A stretch of 64,000 bases of DNA, taken from contig NZ_CP180537.1 in NCBI RefSeq assembly GCF_047777955.1, positions 186,001-250,000 on the forward strand, given 5' to 3'. The notes below the pieces were generated by a model. It saw only the letters and a list, made by a program, of their open reading frames with translations. It was not told the origin of the DNA and made no database searches. Shown here one piece after another: positions 10,648-18,531 of this stretch. The position numbers were made by a program, and so were the translations under genes. Each line of letters begins with the position of its first letter. Position 1 is the stretch's first letter. This DNA comes from Didemnitutus sp047777955 (GTDB taxonomy: Bacteria; Verrucomicrobiota; Verrucomicrobiia; Opitutales; Opitutaceae).

Positions 10648-11031
10648 ATGCCTGCCTCCAAACGTTATTCCGTCCTCGTCGTCGACGACTCGACCCACAT
10701 CGTGGAGTTTCTCTCCGAGCTGCTGCGGCGCGAAGGCCACTCCGTCGTCAGCGCCAACTCCGGCCGCCAGGCGGCGGCCATCCTCGATTCGGTCGCCGTC
10801 GACGTGCTGATCACGGACGTGCTCATGCCCGACGGAGACGGCATCGAGCTGCTCAACCGCGTGCGCCGCGAAGGCCGGCACGTCCCGCGCCTGATCGCGA
10901 TCTCCGGCGGCGGCCGTTACGTCAACTCGACGAACTGCCTCACCATCGCCGCCGGCGCCGGCGCGCAGGTCTGCCTGCAGAAGCCGTTCACCGACGTCGA
11001 GCTGCTCGCCGCCCTCGAGCCGGCGAGCTGA
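10648..11031 (+). CDS. Single-domain response regulator (CheY-like)
   Basis: This 127-aa receiver domain has the acidic pair in VLVVDDS, the phosphoacceptor Asp in ITDVLMPDGDG and the conserved Lys in LQKPFTD. There is no output domain. The ATG at 10648 is used; a TTG at 10597 would add 17 Arg-rich residues that do not belong to the fold. It lies 58 bp after the kinase gene on the same strand and is convergent with galM, only 3 bp away. It is probably a phosphorelay or protein-interaction partner of the kinase. Confidence 0.85.
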   Translation: MPASKRYSVLVVDDSTHIVEFLSELLRREGHSVVSANSGRQAAAILDSVAVDVLITDVLMPDGDGIELLNRVRREGRHVPRLIAISGGGRYVNSTNCLTIAAGAGAQVCLQKPFTDVELLAALEPAS

Positions 11032-11034
11032 CGC

Positions 11035-12132
11035 TCACGCGGCCGAGAAACGGAATTCCGTGCGCGTCTCGTAGCGCAGGCCCGGCCGCAGGATCGTGGT
11101 CGGGAACGCCGGCTGGTTGACCGAGTCGGGGAAGTGCTGCGTCTCGAGGCAGAAGCCGCCGCGGCGGACGATGCGCGCGCCGTTCTTGCCCACGTTGGAG
11201 CCGTCGAGGAAGTTGCCGGCGTAGAACTGCACGCCCGGCTCCTCGGTCCACACCTCCATCACCCGGCCGCTGGCCGGCTCGCGCACGCGGGCGGCGAAGG
11301 CCAGCTGGCGCGTCGGACCGTCGAGGACGAAGTTATGGTCGTAGCCGCCGGCGAGCTGGAGCTGCTCGTGCGCGGCGTCGATGCGCGCGCCGATGACGTG
11401 CGGCGTGGTGAAGTCGAGCGGCGTGCCGCCGACGGAGGCGATCGCGCCGGTCGGGATCATGCCGGCGTTCACCGGCGTGAAGCGCGAGGCGTTGATCGTG
11501 AGCTCGTGGTCGAGGATGTCGCCGCGACCCTCGCCCTTGAGGTTGAAGTAGGCGTGCTGGGTGAGCGCGACCGGCGTGGCTTGATCGGTGGTCGCGGCGT
11601 ATTCGACGCGCAGCGTGTTGTCGTCCGTGAGCGTGTAGCGGACGGTGACGTCGAGGTTGCCCGGGTAGCCCTCCTCGCCGTGCGGGCTGCGGTAGCGCAG
11701 CGTGAGCGTGGGCATCTTGGCTTTCAGCTCGGGCGTGGCGGTCCAGAGGACCTTGTCGAAGCCGACCTTGCCGCCGTGCAAGTGGCAGGGGATGCCGCCC
11801 GGCGAGTTGTTCGTGGCGAGCGTGTAGTTTTTCCCGTCGAGCGTGAACTTGCCGTGCGCGATGCGATTGCCGACGCGCCCGACGACGCAGCCGAAATACG
11901 GCGAGCCCTTCACGTAATCTTCGACGGAGTTGTAGCCGAGCATAACGTCCTCGAGTTTGCCGACGCGATCCGGCACGAGCAGGCGCGTGATGGTGGCGCC
12001 GTAATCGGTGATGTCGGCGCGAACACCGTGGGCGTTCACGAGCGTGAAGAGCGTGGCCGCGCGGCCGTCCGGCAGTTTGCCGAACGGGGCGGCGGTGATC
12101 GCGGCGGGAGAGGAGGAGCGTTTGGCGGACAT
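11035..12132 (-). CDS. galM: Aldose 1-epimerase (galactose mutarotase)
   Basis: This 365-aa protein interconverts alpha and beta anomers of aldoses such as galactose. Family signatures are clear: NRIAHGKFTLDGK, LTQHAYFNLKG with the catalytic His, and FCLETQHFPDSVNQP with the catalytic Glu. No signal peptide is evident. Upstream, on its 5' side, lie a strong minus-strand terminator (12230-12258) and then the left end of the large inserted element. If the element is removed in thought, the gene upstream on the same strand would be gnd, giving a core sugar-metabolism pair gnd-galM separated by that terminator. Confidence 0.93.
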   Translation of the reverse strand: MSAKRSSSPAAITAAPFGKLPDGRAATLFTLVNAHGVRADITDYGATITRLLVPDRVGKLEDVMLGYNSVEDYVKGSPYFGCVVGRVGNRIAHGKFTLDGKNYTLATNNSPGGIPCHLHGGKVGFDKVLWTATPELKAKMPTLTLRYRSPHGEEGYPGNLDVTVRYTLTDDNTLRVEYAATTDQATPVALTQHAYFNLKGEGRGDILDHELTINASRFTPVNAGMIPTGAIASVGGTPLDFTTPHVIGARIDAAHEQLQLAGGYDHNFVLDGPTRQLAFAARVREPASGRVMEVWTEEPGVQFYAGNFLDGSNVGKNGARIVRRGGFCLETQHFPDSVNQPAFPTTILRPGLRYETRTEFRFSAA

Positions 12133-12229
12133 GGGGGAAGACAGCGGCGCCGCGATTCTCCCGCACTCGCGCGGAGGGTCAAACGCTAGCGCAGCGCCCG
12201 TGCGTCAAGGCGCCGGGACCGCGCCGGCC

Positions 12230-12258
12230 AAAAAAAGCGCGGCCGCACGGGCCGCGCT
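12230..12258 (-). terminator. Intrinsic terminator, probably of gnd before the insertion
   Basis: A perfect 9-bp stem (AGCGCGGCC 12236-12244 with GGCCGCGCT 12250-12258) has a 5-base loop and is followed, on the minus strand, by seven T (12230-12236). It would stop minus-strand transcripts arriving from the right, but no gene ends here now. Joining the DNA outside the two element ends puts this hairpin about 25-30 bp after the gnd stop codon, so it is best read as the displaced gnd terminator. Confidence 0.8.
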
Positions 12259-12269
12259 GGAAGGAGGAG

Positions 12270-12274
12270 GTTGG
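12270..12274. repeat. Left copy of the 5-bp target-site duplication
   Basis: GTTGG directly abuts the TGTT left end of the element. The identical GTTGG directly follows the AACA right end at 59845-59849. Confidence 0.85.
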
Positions 12275-12373
12275 TGTTTTTGAAGAATTAAGAACGCCAC
12301 CTGCGCCCGAGGGAGGCGATTGTTACATTGAGAATTCAATGCGCCGGAAAAGCGAATAATTGAAACGCCACCT
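12275..12373. repeat. Left end of the element with three transposase-site-like repeats
   Basis: Three copies of one motif, read on the minus strand, are visible: 12282-12302 (L1, within the terminal 28 bp), 12329-12347 (L2, more degenerate, with GCGC where the others have GTTT) and 12355-12373 (L3, closest to the right-end copies). The GCC cores are 47 and 24 bp apart, a looser spacing than at the right end. The terminal 28 bp pairs with 59817-59844. Confidence 0.75.
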
Positions 12374-12419
12374 CTGAAGAATCCAATCAAAGCGGTTGGT
12401 TTTCCGGTTGTAACCGGGC

Positions 12420-12450
12420 GCGGCCCAACCACATGGTGAGACTGGGCCGC
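12420..12450. promoter_or_regulatory. 8-bp perfect inverted repeat just before the TIR gene
   Basis: GCGGCCCA (12420-12427) and TGGGCCGC (12443-12450) are perfect complements around a 15-base loop and end 4 bp before the ATG at 12455. No Shine-Dalgarno sequence is visible there. It could be an operator or an RNA hairpin that limits translation. Function unknown. Confidence 0.35.
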
Positions 12451-12454
12451 ACGC

Positions 12455-13672
12455 ATGATCGTAATTCTAAGTGATACCCGTTTTGACGCCCATTCCGGCG
12501 AAATCAGAAGAGCCCTCGAAGCGAAGTTCGCTGGTCTCCCGATCGAGATCGTTGATTCGAGCCAGCCGCGTTCGTGGACACAGCCAGAAACTTGGAGCGA
12601 TGCGCTCGTAGTTCCCTTCGACGGCGCGCCTCTCTCATCGGACGGGTTGAGGTTTGTTGAGGCGGCCCAGCGGCGATCCCCGCCTCCGTTCATCCTTCCG
12701 GTGGCTACAAGTCCAAGCGCGCGAGTGCCACCCGCGCCGCTTGACGGGATCAAAGCGCTTCCGTTTGACGCCGACGGGTTCGCTCGCGGCTGTGCCCGAA
12801 TCGGCGCCCGACTCGGGCTGGCGTTACGGAGCCGCGACCACACGATTTTCATCTCTTACCGCGCAGTTGACGGGACCAGCCTTGCCGCCCAATTCGAGAA
12901 CTACCTGAAATCCGAGGGCTACAAAGTGTGGCGCGATGACGCTCGCGATGATTTCGACGGCCAAACCTCGATTGGTCCGGGCGAACCGGTGCAGCAACAG
13001 ATTGAAGCAAATCTTTCGCGCGCGGACTTGGTCTTGCTCCTCGACACTCCTCGCGCGTCGGAATCCGAGTGGATCAACATCGAGATCAGCCTCGCGAACG
13101 GTAACCTAATCCCCGTTCTTCCCGTCCTTTTCCGTCGCCGAAATGAACGTGTCTTGTGCTCGCGTTTCCGCATGCTCGACACACTGCAGCGCACCGTCGC
13201 GCTCGACCTTCCCGGAAGTGACGCGCCGCCGAGCGTCGATCAGAGCTTTTTAGAGTCAGTGCTGACGGAGATGGAGGCGTTCCTGTGCGAAATCTTCCAG
13301 CGTCGCCTCTCGCTACCGCTCCAGGTCCGTAACGCGTTCCTCGCGGACAACTACGACTGGAACCAACGAGATCGATTCGTCTACGAAGCCCTGAAAAAAT
13401 CCCAAGGGCGGCTAGTCCATCGCGTCTTCTCCCACTGCTCGCCATTCGACGGAGTGTATGATCCCGCGCTGCGCACGTTCGTGCAGCATTTCCGTGGCAT
13501 TGATCCTCGCGCGAATTACGCGCTCTACGTTTACGATGGCCTCGTCATTCCGCCCGCGCAATTACGCCAGATCGAACTCGCGGCCGAACTCGTCAATTCG
13601 ACGGAAGTGATCTTGCTGCACCATTCCGAGGTTTTGGCTGTCCTAAAAAGCAACTTTGCCAATCGCCCATGA
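12455..13672 (+). CDS. TIR-domain protein with unknown N- and C-terminal domains
   Basis: This is a 405-aa soluble protein. A TIR domain covers about residues 128-225: TIFISYRAVDGTS at its start, KVWRDD, and SEWINIEI carrying the probable NADase catalytic Glu at 210. The first 120 residues (MIVILSDTRF, then a Pro-rich linker) look like a separate small alpha/beta domain. The last 115 residues form a further domain that I do not recognise. The next gene (SLOG domain) overlaps it by 4 bp (ATGA), so the two are probably translated together. Bacterial TIR proteins commonly make or use NAD-derived signals in anti-phage defence (Thoeris and relatives); whether this one is a signal producer or an effector is open. 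It is the first gene inside the left end of the element. Confidence 0.8.
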   Translation: MIVILSDTRFDAHSGEIRRALEAKFAGLPIEIVDSSQPRSWTQPETWSDALVVPFDGAPLSSDGLRFVEAAQRRSPPPFILPVATSPSARVPPAPLDGIKALPFDADGFARGCARIGARLGLALRSRDHTIFISYRAVDGTSLAAQFENYLKSEGYKVWRDDARDDFDGQTSIGPGEPVQQQIEANLSRADLVLLLDTPRASESEWINIEISLANGNLIPVLPVLFRRRNERVLCSRFRMLDTLQRTVALDLPGSDAPPSVDQSFLESVLTEMEAFLCEIFQRRLSLPLQVRNAFLADNYDWNQRDRFVYEALKKSQGRLVHRVFSHCSPFDGVYDPALRTFVQHFRGIDPRANYALYVYDGLVIPPAQLRQIELAAELVNSTEVILLHHSEVLAVLKSNFANRP

Positions 13673-14397
13673 TTACCGCTGACAAACCGATCTCACTTCG
13701 TGGCCTAGCCGTCGGGTTTTCCGGTGCCGTGCCTGAGCGGAAGTATTGGACCGAAGTCGCGCAGGACCGAAGCATCCTCGAATTCGTCGCACAGCTCGCG
13801 GGCCTTACAATTAAATACGGGGGACGCGTGGTGCATGGAGCGCACCCAACATTTACACCGATCCTCCTCCGGCAGGCGGAACTGCAAGGCGCAGGGACCG
13901 CCGAACTGGATGTCACCATCTGCATGTCCGCACTGTGGTCGAAAAATCTGCGGTCGTTTGAAAGTGAACGCTTCGCGAAATCCTCGAAGTTCATCGTGGT
14001 TCCGCAGGTCGGCGAGGGAGACCCGAGCAACGAAGCGGTTCGAAACGCAAGCCTGACCGCCATGCGGCGAGTGCTGATAAATGAAATGAGCGTCCTCGTC
14101 GCTGTCGGCGGAATGCGCCACGAAGGAACGGGGCTCATTCCGGGTGTCGCAGAGGAAGTCGCGCTGGCGCAGAAGCGCGGACTGGCGTGCTTTGTCGTCG
14201 GAGGGTTAGGGGGCGAGGCGGCTCAAGTCGCCGAGAAATTCAAACTCGATCCCCACAGTCTGAGGAATGGCCTCTCCCGCGAAAAGAATTCCGAATTGCT
14301 CTCGAGCGATAACATCGCGGCCTGCGTCAGCATTGTCTTCGAGCACCTCGCTCAAAACCGGGATCTCTTCGCTCAGCAGCTTCCAGCGCTAGACTGA
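13669..14397 (+). CDS. SLOG-domain (nucleotide-ligand sensing) protein
   Basis: This 242-aa protein has a Rossmann-like layout of the SLOG superfamily: a Gly-rich first strand-loop (AVGFSGAVPE, 14-23), HGAHPTFTP (56-64), an alternating middle region, AVGGMRHEGTG (145-155) and GLIPGVAEEVALA (155-167), then FVVGGLGGEA. There is no signal peptide or membrane helix. Its ATG overlaps the TGA of the TIR gene. In Thoeris, a TIR protein makes a nucleotide signal that is sensed by a SLOG domain fused to a Sir2 effector; here the SLOG protein stands alone with no attached effector, so this looks like a variant. The stop is 6 bp from the stop of the convergent TIR-like gene. Confidence 0.75.
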   Translation: MITADKPISLRGLAVGFSGAVPERKYWTEVAQDRSILEFVAQLAGLTIKYGGRVVHGAHPTFTPILLRQAELQGAGTAELDVTICMSALWSKNLRSFESERFAKSSKFIVVPQVGEGDPSNEAVRNASLTAMRRVLINEMSVLVAVGGMRHEGTGLIPGVAEEVALAQKRGLACFVVGGLGGEAAQVAEKFKLDPHSLRNGLSREKNSELLSSDNIAACVSIVFEHLAQNRDLFAQQLPALD

Positions 14398-14403
14398 TTT
14401 GGT

Positions 14404-14910
14404 TCACCGTCCAGCGCGCCGGGCGGCGTCTTCAATCCAGTCGTTGAGGTTCTCGCGCCCGTTATCGTTGATCCAGTAGTAGGCGGGATAGACGCTGGAT
14501 GCCGCGCACTGCGGGAAGAGCCAGTTTGTGAACGAATTCCCATTGGGAACCGAAAAAGCGTCGAGTGGGTTTGGCCCTTCCTCCGAAGTCTCGCCTCGTC
14601 GGTCTTTCAAACCGTGAATGAAAATCGCCAGCAGACCATTTCCGCGCGCGAGGCTTTGTTCGATTTCGTAGCGAACATAACGGCGCTTGGCGGTGTGCGT
14701 TCCCACGAGCACGGCCGTGACACTGGTGCCATGGAGCTGATTATCGATCCACCGCTTAACTGCGGCGTCGCCCTTCTTCTTCACCGACTCCCAGGCCGCC
14801 GCATCCATGAACTGATTGGTTTCTCCCTTGGTCAGCCATGAATTGCGCACCTGCGCGACGCGCCAACTGTCGTGCTGATGGTGGAAGCTGAAGAAAACGC
14901 GTCTGCCCAC
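14404..14910 (-). CDS. ThsB-like TIR-fold protein (MTH538/DUF1863 type)
   Basis: The 168-aa protein opens with RRVFFSFHHQHDSWRVAQVR, the start typical of Thoeris ThsB and MTH538-type TIR-like proteins. It continues with WIDNQLHGTSVTAVLVG and RYVRYEIEQS, the strand and acidic helix that place the predicted catalytic Glu. It is the last gene of a compact minus-strand series; its start lies 6 bp after the stop of the TIR gene upstream. Family members detect infection and produce a cyclic ADP-ribose-type signal. It is a paralogue of the gene at 16002-16502. Confidence 0.8.
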   Translation of the reverse strand: MGRRVFFSFHHQHDSWRVAQVRNSWLTKGETNQFMDAAAWESVKKKGDAAVKRWIDNQLHGTSVTAVLVGTHTAKRRYVRYEIEQSLARGNGLLAIFIHGLKDRRGETSEEGPNPLDAFSVPNGNSFTNWLFPQCAASSVYPAYYWINDNGRENLNDWIEDAARRAGR

Positions 14911-14916
14911 GGGAGT

Positions 14917-15495
14917 TCAGATGTTCGCGCCCTCCCGCAGCCAGCGGGCAAACGAAACGTAACGTGAACTGTCCCGATGAACCCAGAAGTTCGCGCCCGT
15001 CTTGTCGAAGTAAGGGTAGATGCCGAGATATTCCTGACCTTTGAAGTCCTTGCTCGCTTCGCTATCCGGCACCACCGGAACGATGGCGACCCGCATGTTT
15101 GTGAACGCATCCATATAACCGAGCTCCCACGGCATCCACACCGACTTCCGCGCGGCGCTTGAGGTAGCGAAAAGCAGGCTCTTGCACTGCCGCATTCTTT
15201 CTCGCAGCAGCGAGGCGGTCGCCGCGTTGACATGGCTGCGGTCCAGCTGCGGGTCGTCGATCCAATCAACGTATACTTTGTAGCCACCCTCGACCAGCTC
15301 GTCGCGAATCGCCTTGATAATGATAGCATCCTCCGAGGCGTGAGAAAGAAAGATGTCGAAGGAGTCCGTCGAAGACACAGCACGACGCTCGGTTAGTAGC
15401 GATCGGGCTGCGTTTTCACGTCTCGTCGTTTCCGATGCGTAGACGGTAGTAGACGTTCCTTTGTTGCGAAGATACGATTCCGTGAAAAGTGCCAT
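14917..15495 (-). CDS. TIR-domain protein
   Basis: This 192-aa protein has a TIR domain at about 46-150: FDIFLSHASEDAIII (46-60), GYKVYVDWIDDPQLD (71-85), CKSLLFATSSAARKSVW (104-120) and MPWELGYMDA, with the probable catalytic Glu at 124. The first 45 residues are polar and without known motif; the C-terminal part (YPYFDKTGANFWVHRD) may help bind partners. It lies 3 bp after the remnant TIR-like gene and 6 bp before the ThsB-like gene, so it is probably co-transcribed with them. It belongs to the conventional TIR type rather than the MTH538 type of its neighbours. Confidence 0.82.
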   Translation of the reverse strand: MALFTESYLRNKGTSTTVYASETTRRENAARSLLTERRAVSSTDSFDIFLSHASEDAIIIKAIRDELVEGGYKVYVDWIDDPQLDRSHVNAATASLLRERMRQCKSLLFATSSAARKSVWMPWELGYMDAFTNMRVAIVPVVPDSEASKDFKGQEYLGIYPYFDKTGANFWVHRDSSRYVSFARWLREGANI

Positions 15496-15498
15496 ACG

Positions 15499-15830
15499 CT
15501 AACGACCGGCCGCCCGTGCGGCGGCTTCGACCCATTTCCCGAAATTGTTGTAGCCGTCGTTCATCACCCAATCGTAGACCGGCACAATCGAACTGAGGCG
15601 TGGCGAACCAGGCCGATTCGAGGCGACGAACGAATCAAAAGGATTGCGACCCGGAAAATCTGGCCCGATCCTCGGATCCTTGCAGTTGTGGATCGTAACG
15701 CCGAGCATGCCCATCCCGCTACTCAAAGCGCGATTGATTTCGTAATTCACCCACTTCCGGCCCGCGGTTTCGGCGCCGATGAGAACGACAATGACCGAGG
15801 CGCCTTTCATTTGGCCGTCGATCCATTCCC
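15499..15830 (-). pseudogene. 3' remnant of a ThsB-like TIR-fold gene
   Basis: The translated fragment starts at EWIDGQMKGASVIVVLIG and continues through RKWVNYEINRAL and NPFDSFVASNRP to an ending (WVEAAARAAGR) very like that of the intact neighbour at 14404. The N-terminal half (the FFSFHY part) is absent. Further upstream this frame is only an antisense-like reading through the neighbouring remnant and makes no sense as protein. The sequence switches directly from a different gene at about 15830, as a deletion would leave it. Confidence 0.7.
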
Positions 15831-15992
15831 CTTGTCGCCGACGACGACCAAGATTCCCGCCACAAGCGCGATTGCCCATCCTTTGCAGGCACTTGAGTTC
15901 GTGCTCATCCTCTGAATCACGCTCTGCTCTATGGTCAGGTGAGCCTGAACGGCGGGCGATGACGGATCGATTATTTCGGAGGTGAGCGGCAT
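15807..15992 (-). pseudogene. 5' remnant of a small membrane protein gene
   Basis: From ATG 15992 the frame encodes about 54 natural-looking residues (VQAHLTIEQSVIQRM, then a hydrophobic segment, WAIALVAGILVVVG) and then runs out of frame into the TIR-like remnant, stopping after GNGSTAK. The start resembles small two-helix membrane proteins that I recall beside TIR-like genes, whose second helix would be missing here. The ATG is 9 bp after the stop of the ThsB-like gene upstream, so it occupied a normal operon position. The junction is at about 15828-15833. Confidence 0.55.
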
Positions 15993-16001
15993 ATCGTGGC
16001 G

Positions 16002-16502
16002 CTAACTGTAGGTATTGCGAACTCGGATCGCGTGATCGATCCAAGATTCAAGGTTGTCCTTGATGTAAGCGTAAACGTCCGTGCTCGCCGAGTAAGGCGG
16101 CAAGTAAGTCGGCACTACGTCTGACAGCTTCACCGATCCGTTCTTGAGCGTGAAATCCGCAAACGGATTATTGCCCATCTTTCCCTGGAAGCCGTTTACG
16201 TCCTTCAAGCCGTGAATGTAAATCCCAAGTAGGCCTTTCGAATCGTTCCAACACTTCCCGATTTCGTATTGGATCCATTTGCGGCCTGCGGTGGCACTAC
16301 CGATCAGCACGATCCCGCAGACGCGACCGGCGATTTGACCGTCAATCCATTTCTGGATCGCGGCATCGCCGCCTCGCTTCACGGCTTCCCAGTCGTTGTC
16401 CTTTGCCGGGATGCTGCCATCGACGAGACCCATGTTCCGCACTTGGGCCGCTCGCCAGTTGTCATTTTCATAATGGAAACTGAAAAATACTTTTTTGGGC
16501 AT
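16002..16502 (-). CDS. ThsB-like TIR-fold protein (MTH538/DUF1863 type)
   Basis: This intact 166-aa protein begins KKVFFSFHYENDNWRAAQVR, close to Thoeris ThsB. It continues with DAAIQKWIDGQIAGRVCGIV, LIGSATAGRKWIQYEIG (predicted catalytic Glu) and GLLGIYIHGLKD. It is the first gene of the tightly packed minus-strand TIR series (16502-14404). The predicted role is infection-triggered production of a nucleotide signal. No Sir2-SLOG ThsA partner is encoded nearby; the only SLOG protein is the separate one at 13669. Confidence 0.82.
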   Translation of the reverse strand: MPKKVFFSFHYENDNWRAAQVRNMGLVDGSIPAKDNDWEAVKRGGDAAIQKWIDGQIAGRVCGIVLIGSATAGRKWIQYEIGKCWNDSKGLLGIYIHGLKDVNGFQGKMGNNPFADFTLKNGSVKLSDVVPTYLPPYSASTDVYAYIKDNLESWIDHAIRVRNTYS

Positions 16503-16661
16503 AGTTCAGGGGGCTTGACTGTTTAGAGATCGAACGCGCTGGCCCACACGTTTCGATATTCGAAGACTCAATAAATACCGTCTTGGACTCAAGTCCGGAA
16601 CTAACACTAGGCCGGATCGAACGCCACGCCGATCGCGCAGGAGCGCGGCGCAGTGCGTGGT

Positions 16662-17714
16662 TCATCGCGACCTTTCGAGGAGCAAACGCACCGTGAAGCG
16701 TTTGAAAGTATTCCACCAAACGCCCTCTTGTCCGCCTCGTTCCTCTAGCGAGTAACCGCATGCTTGGCAGAGCACGTGAAAACAATCCGTGAGCTCCGTT
16801 CGAAGCCCCGGAGGGATCTGCGGATAGCGGTTCCACGCTTCTATGATCGCCGTTTCAGCGCGTGTGAGCGCATCAGCAACATCCGGGATCACTTTCGCGA
16901 TCGTCCACAGTTCCGACGGTGAAGCTTTCTCGAGCTTAGCATTCCCGATTTGGGAGCCGACAAATTTTCCGTGCTGAAAGAGCACAAACCAGAACACCGC
17001 GCCAACCTGACGGCATATTTCCGCCAAGTCTCGGGAATCCGCAGCGGTCATCGTCTCCAACTCACGAAGCATGCTCAGGAATGAAGCATTGCTCATCGTC
17101 GCATCGACGAACCGCATTTCGGCGGTGTAATTCGCTCCGCTGATCACGCACGCAGCGATTTCGGGATAAACCATCGAGAATTGGTAAGCATGGATATTCG
17201 CGAATTTCGCGTCTGTGACCCGACGGCCGGATTCGTCTCTCCAAGTGCCATCGTCCTCGATTTCCTCGCGGAGAAGGTGATCGGCACAATGTCCAATTTC
17301 GTGCGCAATCACGTAAAAGCTGTGTTGCTCCTCTTGAGACCACTGAGCCACAGACCAGCCTTTTGTGCGCCCCGCGTTCAGCACAGCCCCCACGATCGCA
17401 ACGTTCAGGATGATCACAGATCGCACCGGCTTCGGACCCTTCACCTTGATCGTCTTCCCGACCGCGAGCAGTCCATGGGAATTCGTGAATTCGCGTTTTC
17501 CTTCGAATTGGGCCAGCGCGTCGCCATAGCGCGCAGTGTCTGCAACGACGACCCGCTCGATTACTTCGGACGGAATCCCAATCTTCACAGCAAGCGCGCC
17601 CACGAATTCACCAAGCTGCTCTGCCGCCCGTGTTGTGTCCGCTTCCTCGGTCAGCAGAAACGAAACAGGCACAGGCGTTGGCTCGAACGTCAATGTTAAC
17701 GGTTTTTGGTCCAT
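16662..17714 (-). CDS. Predicted zinc metallopeptidase (HEIGH motif)
   Basis: From ATG 17714 the product has 350 residues; an upstream ATG at 17768 and a TTG at 17855 are possible but add unlikely sequence. The zinc-site motif HEIGH lies at 138-142 (FYVIAHEIGHCADH), inside a predicted helix that follows a hydrophobic strand (VIILNVAIVGAV). A third zinc ligand is probably an acidic residue further on (EMRFVDATMSNASF region). There is no signal peptide. It lies 159 bp upstream of the ThsB-like gene and 101 bp downstream of a lipoprotein gene on the same strand, so it may belong to the same transcription unit. Proteases are known effectors in some bacterial defence systems, but a link here is inference. 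Confidence 0.65.
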   Translation of the reverse strand: MDQKPLTLTFEPTPVPVSFLLTEEADTTRAAEQLGEFVGALAVKIGIPSEVIERVVVADTARYGDALAQFEGKREFTNSHGLLAVGKTIKVKGPKPVRSVIILNVAIVGAVLNAGRTKGWSVAQWSQEEQHSFYVIAHEIGHCADHLLREEIEDDGTWRDESGRRVTDAKFANIHAYQFSMVYPEIAACVISGANYTAEMRFVDATMSNASFLSMLRELETMTAADSRDLAEICRQVGAVFWFVLFQHGKFVGSQIGNAKLEKASPSELWTIAKVIPDVADALTRAETAIIEAWNRYPQIPPGLRTELTDCFHVLCQACGYSLEERGGQEGVWWNTFKRFTVRLLLERSR

Positions 17715-17815
17715 CTCGTCAGAACGCGTTGCCGAGGAAATAGCGTCAATTTTTTCGCCAAAAATCATTCGATCTAGCCCGTTCACCGGCGACTTGGCAG
17801 GTGACGGAGCCCCGG

Positions 17816-18271
17816 TTACTTCGCATAGCGAAATGGAACGAGCAGAGTCTCCCAATAGGCGGGGCGTCCGCGCGCATCCGGCGAAATGTGGTCTCCCACG
17901 ATGACATAGCCGTCGTATCCGTTCTTCCGCGCGCGTTCGACGAACGCCTGATAGTTGAAGACGTGGCGTCGCATCTTGCTCCCCGGCTTCAGCGGCTCGG
18001 TATTGCTGCTGCGAAAGAGGAAGCTAGTTCCTTGTTCGAGCAGCGCGGGGCGCGCGGGCTGTCCGCCATCCACGAACGTGATGCCGTCCAAGGTTGTGAC
18101 GTCACCGGGCCCTTCCGGAATGTTCAGGCTCATGGGGCCGTGTCTCTCGACGATTTCCTCCATGGCTAACATCTGGCATCCCGCTACGCCGCAGGAAAAA
18201 ACCAGGGCTGTGAGAGCAGAGCGCAATGCGCTGATCGATGACCGTGACGACTTCGGGCTGGATGGCTGCAT
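17816..18271 (-). CDS. Small lipoprotein of unknown function
   Basis: From ATG 18271 the product has 151 residues with a lipoprotein signal: basic, Ser-rich start, hydrophobic ALTALVFSC, then lipobox VAGC. The mature part (FVDGGQPARPALLEQG, HVFNYQAFVERARKNGYDGY) has no family I recognise. Longer starts up to 18340 would bury the signal peptide. It lies upstream of the metallopeptidase on the same strand. Confidence 0.6.
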   Translation of the reverse strand: MQPSSPKSSRSSISALRSALTALVFSCGVAGCQMLAMEEIVERHGPMSLNIPEGPGDVTTLDGITFVDGGQPARPALLEQGTSFLFRSSNTEPLKPGSKMRRHVFNYQAFVERARKNGYDGYVIVGDHISPDARGRPAYWETLLVPFRYAK

Positions 18272-18531
18272 ATCCCGCTTCGAGAACGCGGTCGTCTGAG
18301 CTAAAACCGCCTCGCGCACCATCTGGCGGAAGGGAGGCATCTTGGCCGCCGCCCCAGCACTGTCGGGATCGGCCGCCGCATGCTTCTTCCTTTTTCCGAT
18401 TGGTTCAGGCTGCGGTTGCGGGGTGCTAGTCGAGGATCGTTTGGCCCGCTGCGGCGGCCGCGGAGCTACCCGAGGATTGAACCGGTGGCGGGCAGGTTCC
18501 CGATAAAGAATATCCGTATATTCGATGTTCG

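Noticed and set aside
11134..12189. A 351-codon plus-strand frame opposite galM
   Set aside because: galM has all catalytic motifs; the opposite frame is a GC-driven shadow.
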